From Acidimicrobiaceae bacterium (GTDB lineage: Bacteria > Actinomycetota > Acidimicrobiia > Acidimicrobiales > Aldehydirespiratoraceae), in NCBI GenBank assembly GCA_009835735.1, contig VXWX01000058.1:1-49049 (forward strand): DNA of 49,049 bases, read 5' to 3'. Position numbers and translations under genes: made by a program. The notes beneath the pieces were generated by a model that was not told the origin of the DNA, did not search any database, and worked only from the letters and a program-made list of their open reading frames with translations. Below are positions 17,801-26,573 of the stretch, piece after piece (the first letter of the stretch is position 1; each line of letters starts with the position of its first letter).

Positions 17801-17820
17801 TCAAGGAACTTGAGGAATGA
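14770..17820 (+). CDS. dpdH: DpdH, large P-loop ATPase
   Basis: About 1016 residues with ATG 14770, or 1000 with ATG 14818 (two bases after the dpdG stop, giving an N-terminus MRQFVCW). The first has GAAGG at 14753-14757; I cannot decide firmly between them. Walker A is IIGGSGTGKSHL (K98 counting from 14770) and the likely Walker B is LVLFIEDLTVL (D327), as in AAA+/STAND-like ATPases. A Cys/His-containing patch (CDVCDHLVHCHE) lies near residue 435-446, and a basic Pro-rich linker (PPPQPPGPKVKPKSAGG) near 570. The last ~400 residues are helical with a coiled-coil end. In Dpd loci DpdH belongs to the restriction arm; its activity is unknown. Confidence 0.75.
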   Translation: MDRLSRMSHGVSALAEMRQFVCWTDTAVRAVTPRDAASLEPGHFQAVHHPLRLQRSPLGNRGEGPWVEESEIVQVLEGPLRPDGYLLVPIIGGSGTGKSHLVKWVWQRTKDRDDWESRYLPKNRTSLHNVISIVIAGLEGPAINDAREALQAAPAQSESDQKLAERLLDELALITAEESAVADATDRKAAQMADKLRRELPDILRDPVVRRRLTGEGAVIPRLVRLNKQGRTDGDGLDDDAMRVVDDDLPLAFAEIGEASKGAQNLLTQLAAIPDLRSAAVSRINEALPSAVKHVFVSSQVDLIAVLREVRKQLLTAGKELVLFIEDLTVLHGVEREFLDAIVEPARSPDGDICALRVLFAVTEGHFRALGLETVRTRCDDSYRMDASYGPDGVDHDEAMSFLGRYLNACRHDPAKIEDLWPNRQSDSWVPNACDVCDHLVHCHETFGRSQEGYGLYPYNPAAVNRFVASLSSERFDPRDVVRQLVDRFLIVASSDLQRGAFPSDELVGPFDARSESLDSVIQSQLKEKRPADFTRVVNSMRYWSEESTVVGDAILAAFGLGALEALKVPPPQPPGPKVKPKSAGGAGRRGARTNAGEATLSSRLRSPWSRIFDDLDAWSGSQESLGLSATNKLKTLVHKSVLHNLELSALPINLGRDFDDQKRFDRERHIHIAGSDTTQSRVDSIVVIERDADTATALQGLILLEELPGTDDYRWADDYRRRAAQYLEQWTLCVVASLEESTEPAAIQAVSGLLVCAIVSGACEAASDPHDYLAALFGAANSAVGVHRSPEWRAAVEAAGDTYRRLRPVVEAYFGEARGTGAARNVRADQLLAEIEDFAESWRLESPNSAIDRFMRSVMAAVEGEWETLELLATGAASLVDRSRSWSEQTERVLGLVEAAHMAGRLPDLDAVRDLRALVDPLQEDAHLYLLEAAELVSSDPPFIERLRVVASSLPDTVATTSRFVARAEEAMSGVARDLDERRSDVSEDETLEDVSSGVLAAIGRLEEAIKELEE

Positions 17821-18554
17821 CACTCTTCGAGACTGCGACTGAACTCCGAGTCCGGCTTGAGGCTGCGAACGCAGCACAAGTGGGGGATGACTTGATGTCC
17901 CGTGGACTCACCCTGCGGGGCAACATCGCGTCGGCGGCGAAATATCTGACGGCCGTGGAGTCCTACCGCGCCGGGATTGGTCAGTCGGATGCAACTCCGC
18001 TAGCTGCGAAGGAGATCCTCGAAGCCGTCGAGGGTCTCCGAGAGGCTCTCGCCAAGAGTGGCCCCAAAGCGCTTCAGCATGAGTCTGCAGCCGCCCTTGA
18101 GGGAGTCCTGACTGCACAGATCGCGCGCGTTGATCGCTGGGTCAAGTCCTCCTGGAGTAAGAATATTGCCGTTGCACAGGAGTCGCTGGACCGTGTGGAG
18201 TCGGGGGATCTACATGGCTCGCCCGCGGACAGGACGATAGCGCAAAGCCGCGCCTTGAAGATCCAACTTGTTCGGAAGACAGATCCCGTCAGGGATCGCG
18301 CGGCGCTGGAAGCACACCTCCAGGTTGAGGGCTTGAGTGCATGTCTGGAACGAGTGAACGAACTAGTCGGGGAACTTCAAGCAGCGATAGCGGCTATCGA
18401 TGCAGGACGGGCCGAGATGGCGTCGGAGGTGCGGGCTGCGCTCAAGCGAGCAATTTCTGTTGAGGGCCTACCCCTTCGCGACGTGACACCTGAACTCTTG
18501 GCCGACCTCCAGTCAGCCGGGGTGGTGGACGATCTAGTCGTGCGCAAGTTGTGA
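17817..18554 (+). CDS. dpdI: DpdI-like helical protein
   Basis: 245 residues; ATG 17817 overlaps the dpdH stop (ATGA), and its GTGA end overlaps dpdJ, so it is translationally coupled on both sides. It is almost entirely helical with probable coiled coils (residues ~55-90 and ~165-215, for example LERVNELVGELQAAIAAID) and ends in a small domain (LADLQSAGVVDDLVVRKL). No catalytic motif can be seen. I call it DpdI from position and size between the DpdH ATPase and the DpdJ helicase. A structural partner of DpdH is plausible because both ends that meet at this junction are coiled-coil-like. Confidence 0.6.
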   Translation: MTLFETATELRVRLEAANAAQVGDDLMSRGLTLRGNIASAAKYLTAVESYRAGIGQSDATPLAAKEILEAVEGLREALAKSGPKALQHESAAALEGVLTAQIARVDRWVKSSWSKNIAVAQESLDRVESGDLHGSPADRTIAQSRALKIQLVRKTDPVRDRAALEAHLQVEGLSACLERVNELVGELQAAIAAIDAGRAEMASEVRAALKRAISVEGLPLRDVTPELLADLQSAGVVDDLVVRKL

Positions 18555-21500
18555 CTGATCCCGTTCTCGTTGACGTACTCAACGAGTTAGAGGCGCGTGA
18601 ACTGCCTCTTCTTTCTTGGGGTGTGACGAGTGGCGCTTACGGCGAGGTGGAACTCCTCGACCTGCTGGCGTCGGTGAGACCCGAGGACGAACCTGAGGAT
18701 CTTCTGGAGCGCCTTCTCGCATCTGGCCTGGTCTTTGAACGGGGTGTTGCCGGAAATCAGTTTCGGACGCGCATGGCCGAGACAGTGCGGTTGGCTCGGC
18801 ACTTGAGGCAGTGGTTCCATGGCCCTCGGAGCGACTGGCGTTCAGCCAAGACGCTTGTCTCAGACATGCGCTTTCTTTCTCGCCCACGAGTTGTTCCCGT
18901 CCGACAGGTCGATGAGCGTGAACTGATTGCGCGTCTTCGCGCCAACCTCAGCGAGACGTGGACGGCCGCCCATGAGGAGAATCTGAAGGCCGTACTTGGT
19001 GGTCAATCGTTGTCTGAATTTCAGGTGAGGGCGACCGCGAGGCTCCTGGGTTCTGTTGGTAGCCGTGGCGGTACGTGTATTACGGCCGGCACTGGAGCGG
19101 GCAAGACGCTGGCCTTCTACCTTCCTGCCCTGACCCATGCGCTTAGCGTGCCCGCGCCTGCGGGGATCCCTCGCATCGTGGCCATCTATCCGCGAATCGA
19201 ACTACTCCGGGACCAACTCGCTGCCATCTTGAAGTCGGTTACGAACTTGGAGGCCAGTGATGTAGGACACCTCCAAGTGGGCGTCCTGTACAAAGAAGCG
19301 CCGAAGAATCAGAATGATGCGCGGCAGGATCAGCGTAAGGGTTGGACAGCGACAGCTGAGGGGCTCATTTCACCCATCGTTTCTTGCCCAAGGGATGGAT
19401 GTTCCGGAAAACTCCTTTGGCCGAACAGTGAGAAGGAGGGCCGCCGTCTTCGGTGCATCACATGTGGATCCGAGTTGGAGTCGCTGGTGTTCACTCGCCG
19501 ATCGCTGAAAGCAAGGCCGCCAGAGATCCTATTCACGACAACGGAAATGGTGAACCGCTCGCTCGGCGCGCCAGAGATGCAACGATTGCTCGTCGGGGAT
19601 TCGAGAAGATCCCCAGACTTCGTGTTGCTCGACGAGATCCACACCTACTCCGGGACCCACGGCGCGCAGGTCGCGAATCTCCTCCGACGATGGCGTGGGG
19701 AGATGGCGGCCCCGAGCCATGTAGTCGGGCTGTCCGCGACGCTCGCCGATCCGAAAGGGTTCTTCTCCGAACTAGTGGGAGCAGACACCGGGAGCGTCGC
19801 TGTTGTCGCGCCGAGCGATGCAGAGATGCGCGATTTGGGCCGGGAGTACTTCATGGCGTTACGCGGGGACCCCGCCTCCCAAACATCCCTTCTATCGACC
19901 ACCATCCAGGCAGCGATGCTGATGCGGCGCATGCTCGATCGCGAACCCGATGTACCGAGTGGCGGAATGTTTGGGAATCGCCTGTTCGCCTTCACGGACA
20001 ACCTCGACATCGTCAACCGGCTCCACTCGCAACTTCAAGACGCAGAAGGTTGGAGGCCAGGGGGAGTGGACCGCAAGCCAGAGGGCAGCCTGGCGGTCCT
20101 TCGTGCCTCAGGTGGCGACAACGGACCCCGCGACGATGTTGGCCAACTCTGGGATGCCGCGGAGGAGTTGGGCACGCTGACTCTTCCCATGGTGATCGAC
20201 CGAACAACGTCACAGGACTCTGGCGTCGACAGATCCAGTGACATAGTTGTCGCCACCGCGTCACTCGAGGTGGGGTTCGACGATCCGAACGTCGGCGCAG
20301 TGCTCCAGCACAAGGCGCCGCGCGACGCTGCACAGTTCCTGCAGCGCCGGGGACGGGCCGGCCGGAATCCGGTCATGCGACCTTGGACGACGGTGGTCCT
20401 GTCGGACTATGGGCGGGACCGGCTTGCATTCCAGGCCTACGAGACGCTGTTCGACCCCAGAGTTCAACCCACCCGTCTGCCGATTCGGAATCGGGTCATA
20501 CTCAAGATGCAGGCAACGTGGTGGTTGACCGACTATCTAAGGCGACGATCAGGTGGGGCGCCACTACTGGATGTCCTGAAGTCGGAGTGGCAGCGAGACA
20601 GTGATCGCCAAGTCCGTGCAGCAAATAAAGCACTACGCGCCGCTAGGAGCCTGTTGACCGCCGAAGGGATCGACAGACTTCGTAGTGGGCTACAATGGTC
20701 GCTCCGAATCAGCGAAGAGGATGCCAGATCGGTCCTCTTCGACCATCCGCGTGCGATTGCGACCACGGTGTTGCCGACGATTATCCGTCGGCTTGAAGCC
20801 GTACTTGGCCAAGACAGATTGCCCGACGACTTCCCCTGGGGCGATCCCTTGGTTGACTTTGTTCCGAATGCGCTCTTCGCTCCTTTACAAACGCCTGAGG
20901 TGCGGATTCACCCTCCCCCTAGAGGCGAATTCCAGCCCGAGCCTTACATCGAACCGATCGCACAGTCAATGAGGGAGTTTGCTCCCGGGAAAGTCAGCTA
21001 CAGATTCGCCATCCGCGGTAAGGACCAGCGTATGTGGGTCAACCCACCAGCGTCAATCGAGCCGCACCTTGACCTTGAGGACTTCTGCTCCAACTTTCTG
21101 CAGTTGACGCGTCCTCCTGGGCTGCAGGAGCCCGTAGTCCAACCGCGTGCGATCCAGTTGTCACGCCCTAGCACACACGTCCTGGATTCGTCGTATGGCA
21201 GGTGGAACTGGGAGGTGTTCTTCCGTATCAACGGGACGCCAGTTGAGTTGGACGTTCCGTATGGCAGTCCATGGGCGGGAAGAGTTCAATCAGTCGCGGT
21301 GATGACGCACCGCGTCCGCGCACCTCTGACAGTCTGGAGGATTGCACGGACTGTGGAGGTTGAGCGACAGGTCCGCTCCGGGTCTTCATCGACCCAACAT
21401 CGTGTGCGTCTCGCAGGCAGAGACGCCGCGGTTGGGTTCGCGATGGAAGTCGACGGAATTCGGATCGATGTATCGCTACCCGAGCATCCGGTCCCTCAAG

Positions 21501-22906
21501 CTGGGACAAGACTCGATCGTGCGCTTCGCACGACCTACTTTGAGCACCTCGTCCTCACCGACTCCACGCTCGCCAACCGAGTGCCATCTTCATTCCTGCG
21601 CGAGTGGTTGGCACAGTTCGCTCTATGTGCCGTTGTGACGGCGTCCGTTGAGGTCGGGTCCGGTCTTGCTCAACTTTCTGATGAAGAACTGCCAGCAGCG
21701 ATGGTCCAGGCTGCTCGAGCAGTATTCGGCGCTGAAGGGCCGCCAGACGACCCGACGCAGCCGGTTCAAGAACCTGGCCTTGTGGCCGACGTGGAGAACG
21801 CCTTGCGAGATGGAGTGGTCGTCACCGCGGTCCAACGGTGTTTGGCGAGCCTGCGCGGGCCGCTGCCGCTGGCTTCGCTCTCATGGGTTCACGAGCGGTA
21901 CGCCTCCACGATCGCGGCGGGGTTCATCGGAGCTGTTCAGGCAACTTGCCCCGACCTCGGCGTCGATGATCTGCGCGCGGACTTCGAACTGCTGTCGTCT
22001 GACGACGATCAACCGTTTGCCCGCATCATGGTGTCAGAGGATCAACCTGGTGGGACGGGCGTAATCGAGACGGCGGTCGAGCGGATTACTGAGGATCCGC
22101 GAGCATTCTGGACGGTAGTGGCGAGCGTCCTGGGCCCATGCGATGGCGAACGCATCGACCAGGCACTCCGCCGGTTCTTGAGGGACCGACATGCCGGATA
22201 CTTCGCCAACGGTGTTGACCAAATCCGGGCGGCATCGACTCTGGGCGCCACTACGACGGCTTGGTCGCTACTTCGAGAGATGATGTTCCAACGCGGGATA
22301 GACGCCGATCAGACCACAATTGGCGCACTCGCGACCCGACTCCTCCGGCCAGGCAGTGACGCGTTAGTTGAGCAACTGTGTCGGGACCTGCTCAGCCGGT
22401 GGGACGCGATTGAGGACGAGTTGGGAGTCGAGGTGGACCTCCGCGTGCTCGCGTACATAGCCGCTCAACACGACGACACTCGTCGATCTCTGACCGCGAT
22501 CACGTCTCACCTCGATCAGGACTCCGGATGGACCGTGGGACAAGTCGTTGGGCTTCTCTGGTCTCGCGGAAGCAAACTTCGTGCTTCAAGCCTCCAGACC
22601 TACAACCCCTACCGCAAGCCGCCCGACACCGAACGCCTGCTCGTAGAACCCATCACCCGAGCCCCAATCCCCACTGTGCAATTCGGCGCAGTTGGCTGGA
22701 GGGCTGATCTCGACAGCCAATTGAGCCTTGGCGGGGTTGCGCAGATTACGTGTTCCAACGAGCCGGAAGCGGTCGATGCTCTTCACCAACTACTGACGGT
22801 GCCGACTGCAGTTCATGTCTTGGAGTTTCATCCCCGAGTGATTGGGGTCGAGCGGTCGAGCGCGAAGATCACGCTAACGGTCGACCTCCGCGAGGCACAG
22901 CAGTGA
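18551..22906 (+). CDS. dpdJ: DpdJ, large DEAD-like helicase
   Basis: 1451 residues from GTG 18551 (GTGA overlap). Helicase motifs are AGTGAGKTLAFYLPAL (K185), LLDEIHTYSGTHG (D361), GLSATLADP, then VVATASLEVGFDDPNVGAVL and LQRRGRAGR (Q598-R605). A zinc-ribbon insertion sits between the first motifs: C279-x4-C284 and C302-x2-C305. A segment DQPGGTGVIETAVERI near residue 1164 resembles the DUF1998-type C-terminal regions of MrfA-like repair helicases. The N-terminal ~130 residues form a winged-helix-like region. In Dpd systems this is the third helicase and is associated with restriction, not modification. Confidence 0.82.
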   Translation: MTDPVLVDVLNELEARELPLLSWGVTSGAYGEVELLDLLASVRPEDEPEDLLERLLASGLVFERGVAGNQFRTRMAETVRLARHLRQWFHGPRSDWRSAKTLVSDMRFLSRPRVVPVRQVDERELIARLRANLSETWTAAHEENLKAVLGGQSLSEFQVRATARLLGSVGSRGGTCITAGTGAGKTLAFYLPALTHALSVPAPAGIPRIVAIYPRIELLRDQLAAILKSVTNLEASDVGHLQVGVLYKEAPKNQNDARQDQRKGWTATAEGLISPIVSCPRDGCSGKLLWPNSEKEGRRLRCITCGSELESLVFTRRSLKARPPEILFTTTEMVNRSLGAPEMQRLLVGDSRRSPDFVLLDEIHTYSGTHGAQVANLLRRWRGEMAAPSHVVGLSATLADPKGFFSELVGADTGSVAVVAPSDAEMRDLGREYFMALRGDPASQTSLLSTTIQAAMLMRRMLDREPDVPSGGMFGNRLFAFTDNLDIVNRLHSQLQDAEGWRPGGVDRKPEGSLAVLRASGGDNGPRDDVGQLWDAAEELGTLTLPMVIDRTTSQDSGVDRSSDIVVATASLEVGFDDPNVGAVLQHKAPRDAAQFLQRRGRAGRNPVMRPWTTVVLSDYGRDRLAFQAYETLFDPRVQPTRLPIRNRVILKMQATWWLTDYLRRRSGGAPLLDVLKSEWQRDSDRQVRAANKALRAARSLLTAEGIDRLRSGLQWSLRISEEDARSVLFDHPRAIATTVLPTIIRRLEAVLGQDRLPDDFPWGDPLVDFVPNALFAPLQTPEVRIHPPPRGEFQPEPYIEPIAQSMREFAPGKVSYRFAIRGKDQRMWVNPPASIEPHLDLEDFCSNFLQLTRPPGLQEPVVQPRAIQLSRPSTHVLDSSYGRWNWEVFFRINGTPVELDVPYGSPWAGRVQSVAVMTHRVRAPLTVWRIARTVEVERQVRSGSSSTQHRVRLAGRDAAVGFAMEVDGIRIDVSLPEHPVPQAGTRLDRALRTTYFEHLVLTDSTLANRVPSSFLREWLAQFALCAVVTASVEVGSGLAQLSDEELPAAMVQAARAVFGAEGPPDDPTQPVQEPGLVADVENALRDGVVVTAVQRCLASLRGPLPLASLSWVHERYASTIAAGFIGAVQATCPDLGVDDLRADFELLSSDDDQPFARIMVSEDQPGGTGVIETAVERITEDPRAFWTVVASVLGPCDGERIDQALRRFLRDRHAGYFANGVDQIRAASTLGATTTAWSLLREMMFQRGIDADQTTIGALATRLLRPGSDALVEQLCRDLLSRWDAIEDELGVEVDLRVLAYIAAQHDDTRRSLTAITSHLDQDSGWTVGQVVGLLWSRGSKLRASSLQTYNPYRKPPDTERLLVEPITRAPIPTVQFGAVGWRADLDSQLSLGGVAQITCSNEPEAVDALHQLLTVPTAVHVLEFHPRVIGVERSSAKITLTVDLREAQQ

Positions 22907-23430
22907 CGGATCGAAGCCTCCGAACGACGGCGTTCGCGTCTCGCCACGAACTGGCGGACGCACTCCAGTGCTTGTTTGTCTCCGAGGTGCTTGTGCCCAG
23001 TACGCCCCTGTGGATCGTTACGCCGTGGATCTCAGATGTTCCGATCATCGACAACCGGGCGGGCCGATTCACAGGACTGATTCCTGCCCTCCCGCAACGC
23101 TGGCTTCGACTCGGCGAGATCCTCGAACACCAGTTGATTCGGGGAGGATCGCTCGTGGTGGCCTGCCGTCCTAACGACCACAACCGATCGTTCACGGACC
23201 AACTCCAGCGAAGAACTCGAGAGATCGGTCGTGCGCAGGACCTGCACGTCAGCATGTCTGCTGAACTGCACGAGAAGGGGATCCTCTCAGAGTCTGTCTT
23301 ACTGAGTGGCTCGATGAACCTGACCTACAACGGACTGCGAAGACTGGAGGAAGTGGTACATCTCACCGACGACGGCAACACGGTCGGACGGGCTCGGGCT
23401 GCGTATCAGGACAGGTGGGGCCAGCCGTGA
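22903..23430 (+). CDS. dpdK: DpdK, phospholipase D-family protein
   Basis: 175 residues from GTG 22903, overlapping the dpdJ stop by 4 bases; longer in-frame starts would run into dpdJ. One HKD-like half-site is visible: H123-x-K125-x4-E130, then SGSMN at 135-139. The usual Asp is replaced by Glu. PLD nucleases act as dimers or carry two such sites; with one site a dimer would be expected. The N-terminal strand LWIVTPWISDVPIID is also PLD-like. PLD proteins in defence loci are often nucleases, so it is a candidate effector of the Dpd restriction arm, though the altered acidic residue leaves activity open. Confidence 0.75.
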   Translation: MTDRSLRTTAFASRHELADALQCLFVSEVLVPSTPLWIVTPWISDVPIIDNRAGRFTGLIPALPQRWLRLGEILEHQLIRGGSLVVACRPNDHNRSFTDQLQRRTREIGRAQDLHVSMSAELHEKGILSESVLLSGSMNLTYNGLRRLEEVVHLTDDGNTVGRARAAYQDRWGQP

Positions 23431-25595
23431 GTGACATGGACCCTCGCGTACGCGACTTCTACGCCTCGCCCAACGAAGTAGACCTCAACTCGCTTCAAGA
23501 GGAACTTGCCGATCTGATCCGAGTTCTCTTGAGTCGGCTCGCAGACGGCAAGCGGACGCTCCTCCCAGCCAAGGTCGACAAGGCAACGAGGTGGTACGGA
23601 ATCGCACGGTCCGATCAAGACAGTCGGCTTCTAGCGGAAGAGATGGAGTCGTGGCTCGGTCCTCCCCTTTGCGACCAGACATATGTTGTCGGGAAATCCG
23701 AGGACACGGTTGACGAGAAGGCCTCGTTGCTGGCCGACAACGGAATCCTCTTGCGAAGTGATGTTGGTGCTGGCTGGCAGATCGAAGCACGAGACAACGT
23801 TCGTTCATTGATCGATGTGTGGTCGCTCACCGCAGAGCGCTCTCTTGATGCGTCGCGGCCCGTAGGAAGAGTCCTGCGCCAATTCTACGAAGCGATTGGG
23901 GCCAGAGATCGGAGTTCAGCAACGGATGCACTAGAGGAAATCCGTGCTGGTGGCTTGTTGTCGGCGACGAACTGCAGGTTCCTCCGGGTCGAACTGCTCG
24001 GCCGCCTCGGAACGCCTGAGGAACTCAAGAACGATCCGTTGCTTGAAGGCATCTCGCTCTTGAGTTGCCCCCCGGCGGTAACCGATCATCTCGCCCGCGC
24101 CGCCGATGCCCTCTTCATTTCTCCGATCGTCGAGAAGTCAGGGATCGACATCTGGCGGTCGATGGCGTCGGACATCGAACAGGCGTGGCCTCGGCTATTG
24201 GCGCATCCGAGCCAGATTCGGTCTGCCCATGGTGCAAGATGCCTCGCCCTGACCGAACTCCTCGCGGAACATCCACGGCTCGGGGTCATCGAGTCCCTTC
24301 GATCCGACTGGGTTGAGGACACCTTGGTCGCAGGCGTTGTGGCTGCCCTCGAATCTGCGTCAGAGCGACTTCCCCAAGAGACTGAACCTTCCGACGGCGT
24401 CTTCGCGGTCCTAGATCACTACCGGCGTGGAGAGTTTGAGATGGCCCTCGATGCTGCCGAGCACGTCGAGCCAGATCGCGGCATCGCGACCGCTGTCATG
24501 TACGCCGCGCTCAATCTAGGGGGCGCTGTTGCCGCGACACGAGCAGTAGCCCTTGTCGATCGGCTGTCGGAATTCGATCGCGACGCCTTGCTTTCTCAAG
24601 CCGTTGAGGGTGGGTTCTATAACCAACTGGTCGAACGCAATCAGGGCACTCGCGTTCCTGGCAACTGGATTGATTGGCTTCAGGGCGACTGGCCCGACCG
24701 TCCGGATCTGCTCGATGACTGGGCTTCCACGTGGGAAAGCCACACGATTGCAGACGATGAAGCAACTGATGCGCTCGCTGGCGAACTGCTTGATGCGCTA
24801 GACGATGATCGTCGCGGCCGAGTACGCAATGGACTTCCAGTTCTCGTGCGTTGGCTCGTCAAGAACGACGGTCTGCGGCCATCGTTCGTGCCCCTGACCA
24901 TCACAATCTTCGAAATCATGCTTGCCAGCGATCCAGGTCGGGCGGAGCACCGCGCCGCGCTCGACCTGCTCAGCGAGATCCTTCTTACCGGCTGCACAAC
25001 CAAGGAGTACAGGACCGTTGTAGCCGCTGTTCGTGATCAACTCGGCCAGTTAGGGCCCAGGGAGGTCGACTGGTTGACCGGCATCTTGGACGTCCATTGG
25101 TTCAGTGCCGTCCCCGATGTCCGCTCGCGCGAGGCGCTGTTCGCTGAGGCACTCGCCCTGGCCGTGTCGTGGTCCGGTCGGATCGAAGACACCGAAGCGA
25201 TCGTGCTGAGCAAGGTGTTCTCGGACGCAGGCCTCGACTTCGATCCACCGCTGACGGATGAAGCGGGCATGGAGACCGCTCGGCGAACCAAGACCTTCAA
25301 GCGAGTTGGCATCTACTCCTTGTCCGAGTCCGCAGCACAGAACGCAGCGCGTTGGATCCGCAACCAGTGGCCTGATATCGATGTGCGGCTCTCTCATGCT
25401 CACTCGAACAACCCTGAGTTGAATGGAATCGTCCGCAGTTCAGATGTCGTCCTGATCCAGACGAGCCATGCGAAGCACGCAGCCACAAGTGCGATCGAGC
25501 GTGCAGTCGAGACCTCACGCCTCGTACATGTGAACGGAAGGGGAGCCACCTCCTTGTTTCGTGGTCTGCTCGGGTGGGTTGCGTCGGCCGACTAG
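23427..25595 (+). CDS. dpdD: DpdD-like protein with C-terminal DUF2325-like domain
   Basis: 722 residues from GTG 23427, overlapping the dpdK stop (GTGA). The N-terminus, DFYASPNEVDLNSLQEEL, and a winged-helix-like region to ~130 are followed by a long helical-repeat body (~140-600). Residues ~618-722 form a small Rossmann-like domain: KRVGIYSLSESAAQNAARWI, SDVVLIQTSHAKHAAT (H681, K683, H684) and VNGRGATSLFRGLL. This resembles DUF2325-type domains and the C-terminal pattern I recall for DpdD. DpdD's function is unknown; it is not needed for base insertion. Placement at the end of the operon differs from alphabetical dpd naming, so the identification is moderate. It closes the island. Confidence 0.6.
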   Translation: MSDMDPRVRDFYASPNEVDLNSLQEELADLIRVLLSRLADGKRTLLPAKVDKATRWYGIARSDQDSRLLAEEMESWLGPPLCDQTYVVGKSEDTVDEKASLLADNGILLRSDVGAGWQIEARDNVRSLIDVWSLTAERSLDASRPVGRVLRQFYEAIGARDRSSATDALEEIRAGGLLSATNCRFLRVELLGRLGTPEELKNDPLLEGISLLSCPPAVTDHLARAADALFISPIVEKSGIDIWRSMASDIEQAWPRLLAHPSQIRSAHGARCLALTELLAEHPRLGVIESLRSDWVEDTLVAGVVAALESASERLPQETEPSDGVFAVLDHYRRGEFEMALDAAEHVEPDRGIATAVMYAALNLGGAVAATRAVALVDRLSEFDRDALLSQAVEGGFYNQLVERNQGTRVPGNWIDWLQGDWPDRPDLLDDWASTWESHTIADDEATDALAGELLDALDDDRRGRVRNGLPVLVRWLVKNDGLRPSFVPLTITIFEIMLASDPGRAEHRAALDLLSEILLTGCTTKEYRTVVAAVRDQLGQLGPREVDWLTGILDVHWFSAVPDVRSREALFAEALALAVSWSGRIEDTEAIVLSKVFSDAGLDFDPPLTDEAGMETARRTKTFKRVGIYSLSESAAQNAARWIRNQWPDIDVRLSHAHSNNPELNGIVRSSDVVLIQTSHAKHAATSAIERAVETSRLVHVNGRGATSLFRGLLGWVASAD

Positions 25596-25884
25596 ATCCA
25601 GCGCAGATCTACAAGATTGCGTTGTCCACAGCCGGAGTTTCCAACGAGGTTGTGACGGACGACCCGTTGTCGGGTGTGAGCCACAGATGCAGCAGGTGCC
25701 GAGAGACTGCCGAACTCGGCCAGATGGGGGTGCTTCTTCGCATTCACTGGAGGTGGCTGTACGGCTTGGACGGAGTCGGAGAATGGAGGTCGCGACCTTA
25801 CTGGCGTGGGCCGCCAGCACTTCGTAGGTCTATTGTCGGCGAGAGGGCCTGGCAGTGTCATCTGGTTGACCAGGGGGAGGACGA
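25596..25884. other. Right island border, non-coding
   Basis: 289 nt with no convincing gene; an ORF that opens in this stretch (25574-26008) runs into the EthD gene in another frame and looks spurious. A minor ACCCG-TTGT-CGGGT hairpin is present near 25660. The last bases contain the strong Shine-Dalgarno GGGGGAGG (25873-25880) for the EthD gene. I found no direct repeat matching the left border. Confidence 0.45.
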
Positions 25885-26573
25885 ATGGCTGTGCAGAAGT
25901 ACGTGGTCCTGCTGGACGCCGATCACGCTGTTACGGCGGGCGAGCGGGACGATGCCGTTGGGCGGCTGGTTGAACGTTCCGGAGAGGCCGCTGAGCTGGT
26001 CGGCTTGACGGTTAGCAGTCTGAACGAGTCGCTGACCGGTCCTGCGGAGACCGTCGCTGTGGTGCAGGCGTGGATCGACGACTCCGCCGATGCGGGGGCG
26101 GTTCTTGCTCGCCTGACCGACTCGGTGGACGCGAAGGTGTCGAGTTGGCTCGTGGAGGAGATCGTGTTTCTGGCGCCGGTTGATCGCAGGGTTTCGGGGG
26201 CGCACTCCCGGCTCAACCTGTTCGGGACGGCCGCCAAGCGGGAGGACTTCACCACCGAGGGGTTCTTCGACTACTGGAAGACGGTGCACGCCCCCATCTC
26301 CTCGTCGATCCCGGGCAGCTCCGGCTATGTCGTGTCCCGGGTCCGCGACACGGTGAGCATGCCGGTGGAGCGCACCGTCGACGCGTTCATCGAGCTGTGG
26401 TACCCGAGCCGCGATCACCACGCCAGCGCCAACGAGCACCCGCTCGCCGCCAAGGCCTGGGAGGACGTCCCCAACTACGCCCGCACCGACGGCCAGTTCT
26501 GGCTGACCCACGAGCACGTGGTCATCGAACCGCCCGACACCGGCCCGGGCATGTTCGACACCGACGGCGACTG

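Larger units (their letters stand above)
354..25884. other. Defence/genomic island carrying a Dpd DNA-modification locus (approximate borders)
   Basis: Between the ADP-ribosylglycohydrolase fragment and the EthD gene the base composition is visibly lower in GC, with many A/T third codon positions. In spot counts, the 60 bases from 13141 have 37 G/C, while the 60 from 27061 have 42. The content is defence-type: HEPN-like proteins, DNA-modification enzymes, helicases, an ATPase and a PLD-family protein. I see no integrase, transposase, tRNA or flanking direct repeat, so the borders rest on composition and gene content only. Acquisition by horizontal transfer is an inference. Confidence 0.6.

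Noticed and set aside
354..25884. Possible attachment-site direct repeats at the two island borders
   Set aside because: I compared 354-450 with 25596-25884 by eye; only short partial matches around GGCGAG were seen, no convincing repeat.
25574..26008. Plus-strand ORF of 144 codons spanning the right island border, with a CSRC-like pair
   Set aside because: It overlaps the end of the DpdD-like gene and the start of the well-supported EthD gene in another frame, and its composition is not protein-like.
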